Assembly (NCBI RefSeq): GCF_002564025.1
Contig: NZ_PDJH01000001.1
Location: 1,240,001-1,304,000 of the forward strand
Direction: 5' to 3'
Source: Flavimobilis soli
GTDB taxonomy: Bacteria; Actinomycetota; Actinomycetes; Actinomycetales; Cellulomonadaceae
Length of the DNA stretch: 64,000 nt
Shown: piece by piece, positions 60,365 to 64,000 of the stretch
Layout of the letters: the number at the start of each line of letters is the position of its first letter
Position numbering within the stretch: the stretch's first letter is position 1
The notes under the pieces: model-generated
Databases searched by the model: none
Told to the model about the DNA's origin: nothing
The model's input: only the letters and a program-made list of their open reading frames with translations
Made by a program: the position numbers and the translations under genes

Positions 60365-62074
60365 TCAGTCGTTGCGGTGGACGAAGGACGCGGAGTAGTC
60401 ACCGAACGTCACGGTCGCCCCCTCGGGCAGCCGGACGACCTGGTGCTCCGCGCAGATGATCTGCTGCCCGTCGACGAGCGTCACGACGGTGCCGTTCGTC
60501 GACCCGCGGTCGACGACCCACACGCCGTCCGCGTCGACCCCGACGAGCAGGTGGGTCTTGGAGACCGACCGGCCCGGGTCCTGGACGCGGACGAGCTCGC
60601 CGATGCTCTCGTCGGACGCGGGCGCAGGGTTGCGACCGATGAGCACCGTGTCGGTGATCGTCAGCTCGGTCCCGTCCGAGATCCGCAGGAGGGCCGACGG
60701 CGGGATGTGCGCCGAGGTCTCGCGCTTGCGCGGCGGGTCCGTGCGCAGGCGGGTCATCTCCGTCTCGTCGTCGAGCTCCTCGATCGGCCCCGTCGCGGCG
60801 TGCGCGAGGACGGGCGCGACAGGCGCGGGCTGGGCCTGCACCGGCCGGGAGGGCTCGTCAGGCCGGAGCACGAGTGCAGGTGCCGACGGCGCAGGACGCG
60901 CCGCTGCCTGCCCGAACTGCGGCACAGCCGTGATGACGCCCGACGCGTCAGCCTGGGGCACGACGGCGGTCGGTGCGGTCGACGCGCTCGCGCCCGAGCC
61001 GAGCGGGGCGTTGCCGTACGGGGCGCTCGGCTGCGCCGGCGCGGTCGGAGCGTGGGCGGGCTGGGCCGGGACGGGCGGGGCGGCGGGCACCGGGTGCTGC
61101 GCGTGGGCGACGGGCCCCGGGGGCGGGGGCACGACCGGGCTCGGGACCACGGGCACGGGGTTCGACCCTGCGGGAGGCGGCGGCACGGGGCTGGGCTGCT
61201 GAGCCAGGCCGGGCTGCGGCACCGGGCTGGGCTGCGGGACGGGGGCAGCCTGCGCGGCGGGGACAGGCGGGGCGACCGGCGGCTGCGGGACGGGCGGCAC
61301 CGGGTGCGCGGGGACGACGCGCTGCGCCGCCGTCGCGGCGTCCGGCTCGCCGAGGTACGCGGGCAGGGGCGGGACGCCGCTGCGAGCCGCGGGCGGCGCC
61401 GGCACCGGGGCCTGCGCCGCCGCCGGCTGGGGCACGGGGGCCGCCGGCACCGGGCCCGGTGCTGCCGGCGACGGGGCGGGAGCGCTCGGTGCGCCCGGCA
61501 CCGCGAACGGGACCGCGCTCGTCGGGGCCGGGTCGACGGTCCCGCGCGCGACGCGCTCGGCACGTCGGCCCGGCTCGTCCGCAGGGGCCTCGGTCACGGC
61601 CGAGCTCGCGGCGCGGTCGTGCCAGCCGCGGAGCCTGCCCGAGGAGTCGAAGAGAGGCGAGAGATAGCCGACGACGACAGCGCCCGTCGCCGCGAGCACG
61701 ACCTGGCGCAGGAGGTACCGACCCATGCCGATCGGCTGCGCCGTCAGCTCGTCGAGCACCCGGATACCCAGGAGGCGCTTGCCGATCGTGTACCCGCGGG
61801 TGCCGGCGAGCCGCCACTGCACAAGGCCGAGCAGGAGCGCGAGGAACAGGCCCAGCCCGACGGTCGCCGGAGGGGCGGGCGGCACGACGCCGACGTCACC
61901 CGCAGCGATCCGCCGCGAGGCGTCCAGGACGCCGAGGTACCACGGCACGACGAACGGGACCGTCAGGACCACGGACAGGACGTAGTCGACCAGGAAGGCG
62001 GCCACGCGCCGACCGTACGACGCCGTCGTCAGGCTCGGCGCCGAGGGGCCCCGGGATGAGTACCGTGCATTCAC
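60365..62074 (-). CDS. RDD membrane protein with C-terminal FHA domain
   Basis: A 569-residue protein joining two modules. An N-terminal RDD domain has about three or four helices: YGRRVAAFLVDYVLSVVLTV, then LGLFLALLLGLVQWRL, the motif GYTIGKRLLGIRV, and RYLLRQVVLAATGAVVVG. A very long Pro/Ala/Val-rich linker occupies ~165-430. ETEMTRLRTDPPRKRETS precedes the FHA domain (~470-565), with VLIGRNP, RSVSKTHLLV and DRGSTNGTVV. The TRLR motif echoes that in the neighbouring FHA protein and could be a kinase site. GTG 62074 is the first gene of the eight-gene cluster; the 134 bp upstream should hold the promoter. Confidence 0.9.
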   Translation of the reverse strand: MNARYSSRGPSAPSLTTASYGRRVAAFLVDYVLSVVLTVPFVVPWYLGVLDASRRIAAGDVGVVPPAPPATVGLGLFLALLLGLVQWRLAGTRGYTIGKRLLGIRVLDELTAQPIGMGRYLLRQVVLAATGAVVVGYLSPLFDSSGRLRGWHDRAASSAVTEAPADEPGRRAERVARGTVDPAPTSAVPFAVPGAPSAPAPSPAAPGPVPAAPVPQPAAAQAPVPAPPAARSGVPPLPAYLGEPDAATAAQRVVPAHPVPPVPQPPVAPPVPAAQAAPVPQPSPVPQPGLAQQPSPVPPPPAGSNPVPVVPSPVVPPPPGPVAHAQHPVPAAPPVPAQPAHAPTAPAQPSAPYGNAPLGSGASASTAPTAVVPQADASGVITAVPQFGQAAARPAPSAPALVLRPDEPSRPVQAQPAPVAPVLAHAATGPIEELDDETEMTRLRTDPPRKRETSAHIPPSALLRISDGTELTITDTVLIGRNPAPASDESIGELVRVQDPGRSVSKTHLLVGVDADGVWVVDRGSTNGTVVTLVDGQQIICAEHQVVRLPEGATVTFGDYSASFVHRND

Positions 62075-62208
62075 CTGTGGAAGTCCTGTCCCTGTTCACC
62101 GTCGATGCGACTGACTGCCGGCTGCCGCGCGAGCACCGCACGAGAGCCGGGCACGCCGCGGAATCAGGTTACACGGGCCCCTGTGGATCGCCTCTCGGCG
62201 GTCACGGG

Positions 62209-63234
62209 TCAGGAAGCGCGGTCGACCAGGGCGTCCGCGAACGACTCGAGAGCCGCCCGGACGGGTCCGTCGGGGAGGCCCGCGACCTGCTCCACGGCCT
62301 CGCGCGCCCAGCGCGTCGCCTCGGCGCGCGTCTCCTCGACGACGTCGTGCTGCCGCAGCCGGTCCACGACGTCCGCGAGCACCTCGTCCGAGCTCAGGTC
62401 GCCGTCGAGCATCGCGACGAGCTCGGCGTCCTCGTCCGTGCTCTCCCCCGACGCGACGCGGGCGCGCAGCAGGAGGGTCGGCATCGTGGGCACGCCCTCG
62501 CGGAGGTCCGTGCCCGGCGTCTTGCCCGTCAGCTCGGACGGCGAGGTCAGGTCGATGACGTCGTCGGCGAGCTGGAACGCCACGCCCACGCGCTCGCCGT
62601 ACTCGGCGACCATGTCGGCGTACTTCTCGTCCGCCCCCGCGAACCACGCGCCGAAGCGCGCGGACGTCGCGAGGAGCGACGCCGTCTTGTCCGCGAGCAC
62701 CTGGATGTAGTGCTCGACCGGGTCGTCCCCCTCGCCGGGGCCGACCGACTCGCGCAGCTGGCCGAGGCACAGCCGCTCGAACGTGCGCGCCTGCAGCTCG
62801 ACGGCCTGCGGCCCGAGGGCCGCGACCGTGAGCGACGCCCGCGCGAACAGCAGGTCGCCCGTGAGGATCGCGACGTTGTTGCCCCACAGCTCGTGCGCCG
62901 CCGGCGCACCACGACGCAGCGGCGCCGAGTCCATGACGTCGTCGTGGTACAGCGATGCGAGGTGCGTCAGCTCGACCACGACCGCGGCGTCGAGCACCTC
63001 GGTCGCGTCCGCCTCCCCCAGCTCGGCGCACAGCAGCGTCAGCAGCGGGCGGAGCCGCTTGCCGCCGGCGCTCATCAGGTGCCGCGACGTGGCGTCGGCG
63101 AGCGTGTCGGCGTGGCGGGCAGCGTCGTGCAGGCGCTCCTCGACCGAGGCGAGACGGGTGGCGAGGCGCTGAGCGAGGGCGTCGTCGGGAACGGGGAAGC
63201 CGACTGCGCCGCGAGCGTCGTGGGAACGGGTCAC
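62209..63234 (-). CDS. Polyprenyl diphosphate synthase
   Basis: A 341-residue trans-prenyltransferase extending allylic diphosphates with isopentenyl diphosphate. The first Asp-rich motif is LYHDDVMDSAPLRRG, the second QLADDVIDL, and the GGKRLRPLL motif precedes them. The location after nuoN suggests it makes the menaquinone side chain; chain length is not determinable by eye. GTG 63234 overlaps the nuoN stop (GTGA). A TAAGTT box six bases upstream, within nuoN, could give an extra leaderless transcript. Confidence 0.93.
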   Translation of the reverse strand: MTRSHDARGAVGFPVPDDALAQRLATRLASVEERLHDAARHADTLADATSRHLMSAGGKRLRPLLTLLCAELGEADATEVLDAAVVVELTHLASLYHDDVMDSAPLRRGAPAAHELWGNNVAILTGDLLFARASLTVAALGPQAVELQARTFERLCLGQLRESVGPGEGDDPVEHYIQVLADKTASLLATSARFGAWFAGADEKYADMVAEYGERVGVAFQLADDVIDLTSPSELTGKTPGTDLREGVPTMPTLLLRARVASGESTDEDAELVAMLDGDLSSDEVLADVVDRLRQHDVVEETRAEATRWAREAVEQVAGLPDGPVRAALESFADALVDRAS

Positions 63235-64000
63235 GGTATGAACTTAGCCGCCTCGGCGACCAGATCGAGAACCGGGCCCGGGAAGACGCCGAGGACGACC
63301 GTCGCGATCGCGCACAGCGCGATCGACACCCGGCTGCCCAGCGAGCCCTTGAGGACCGTGACGCCGCCGCTCGTGCGGACCGGGGCGGTCGCGAGCTGCA
63401 GGCCCACGCCCGCCTCGCGGCCCTCGCCCGCGTCGGCCGCGACGGGCTCGGCCGCAGCCGCGCCCTCGACGACGAGCTCCGTCGTCTCGACCGGCGCCGG
63501 GTCCACGAAGAACATCAGCACGATGATGCGGACGTAGAAGAACACCGCGATCGCCGAGCACAGGACGCCGATGAGCGCGAGCCACCACAGGCCCGCGTCG
63601 ACCGCGACCGAGAACGCGGAGAACTTCCCGATGAAGCCGGCCGTGAGCGGGATGCCCGCGAACGACAGGAGGAACAGCAGGAACGAGCCCGCGAGCCACG
63701 GGCTGCGCTTGCCGAGGCCCGTCCACTGCGACAGGTGCGTCGCCTCGCCGAGGACGACGACGCCCTCGCCCGCGCCGGAGGCCGGCGCGGTCTCGCGGAC
63801 GAGGTGCACGACGGCGAACGCGCCGACCGTCGCGAGGCCGTACGCGAAGAGGTAGAAGAGCACCGCGGGCAGCGGAGCCATGTCGAGCTCGGCCATCGGG
63901 TCGAGCGCCTGGACCGAACCGACCGCGACGAGGACGAAGCCCGCGTGCGCGATCGACGAGTACGCGAGCACCCGCTTGACGTCGTGCTGGACGACCGCGA
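63231..64000 (-). CDS. nuoN: NADH-quinone oxidoreductase subunit N, C-terminal part
   Basis: The last ~255 residues of a proton-pumping complex I membrane subunit; its start is beyond the window edge. The first visible codons read AVVQHDVKRVLAYSSIAHAGF, the NuoN/antiporter-family signature with the conserved Lys. Further helices include LFYLFAYGLATVGAF and SFLLFLLSFAGIPLTAGFIGKF. A charged loop of Ala/Glu residues (EGAAAAEPVAADAGEGREAG) lies before the last helix, an insertion common in actinobacteria. The end overlaps the polyprenyl synthase start, so quinone synthesis and complex I are coupled. Confidence 0.93.
   Translation of the reverse strand, partial: AVVQHDVKRVLAYSSIAHAGFVLVAVGSVQALDPMAELDMAPLPAVLFYLFAYGLATVGAFAVVHLVRETAPASGAGEGVVVLGEATHLSQWTGLGKRSPWLAGSFLLFLLSFAGIPLTAGFIGKFSAFSVAVDAGLWWLALIGVLCSAIAVFFYVRIIVLMFFVDPAPVETTELVVEGAAAAEPVAADAGEGREAGVGLQLATAPVRTSGGVTVLKGSLGSRVSIALCAIATVVLGVFPGPVLDLVAEAAKFIP

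Overview
The window is very GC-rich DNA from an actinobacterium, most likely of the order Micrococcales near Cellulomonas, Oerskovia or Cellulosimicrobium. This rests on base composition, leaderless promoters (a TAnnnT-like box 6-7 nt before the start codon), families such as DUF6318, and a kinase/FHA/MoxR/Ig-FN3 gene cluster typical of the group. The genus is an inference.

Bases 1-16000 are a mobile and rearranged zone. Positions 1 to about 3929 are the right part of a Tn5053/Tn402-like (Mu/Tn7-type) transposon: the end of a heavy-metal P-type ATPase, a serine resolvase with candidate res dyads, a DDE transposase (TniA-like) and its AAA partner (TniB-like). It abuts the 3' remnant of an FAD-binding dehydrogenase. 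Next come a carbohydrate-binding-domain lipoprotein, an orphan Imm26-like protein, a SWIM/SNF2 helicase and a thioredoxin. Two 1350-bp IS3-family copies with identical deduced proteins lie in opposite orientation at 12675-14024 and 14627-15976. The second carries a 3-bp target duplication and splits a TM0106-type nuclease/helicase gene. The first has no duplication and sits in a secreted-protein gene that appears to have lost its middle. Five 41-bp palindromes punctuate this zone, each downstream of a gene.

Bases 19300-28000 hold thymidine kinase, a complete branched-chain amino-acid ABC operon (livK, livH, livM, livG, livF; LivG has an unusual ~100-residue N-terminal extension) and RecQ.

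Bases 27697-35955 hold four consecutive paralogues of an unrecognised bitopic membrane protein: a disordered cytoplasmic tail with a conserved LW motif, one membrane helix, and an extracellular domain of propeller-like character with four invariant cysteines. This is the best candidate here for an undescribed system.

Bases 36000-45300 are mostly housekeeping: GlsB-like protein, PfkB kinase, Fe-S uracil-DNA glycosylase, a SHOCT protein, tRNA-Tyr, RarD (which seems to start at ACG), YajQ, DUF3995, a Cof-type phosphatase, methionine aminopeptidase, HtpX and an FprA-type ferredoxin-NADP reductase. A pair of 51-bp palindromes separates the convergent phosphatase and aminopeptidase genes.

Bases 45506-62074 (minus strand) form an eight-gene, largely translationally coupled cluster: RDD-FHA membrane protein, PP2C phosphatase, FHA protein, Ser/Thr kinase, a 2042-residue Ig-like/FN3 surface protein, MoxR ATPase, DUF58 protein and a transglutaminase-like membrane protein whose catalytic triad appears to be replaced. 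It looks like a phospho-signalling module coupled to assembly or sensing of a giant surface protein. The window ends with a polyprenyl diphosphate synthase overlapping the end of nuoN, linking menaquinone side-chain synthesis to complex I.
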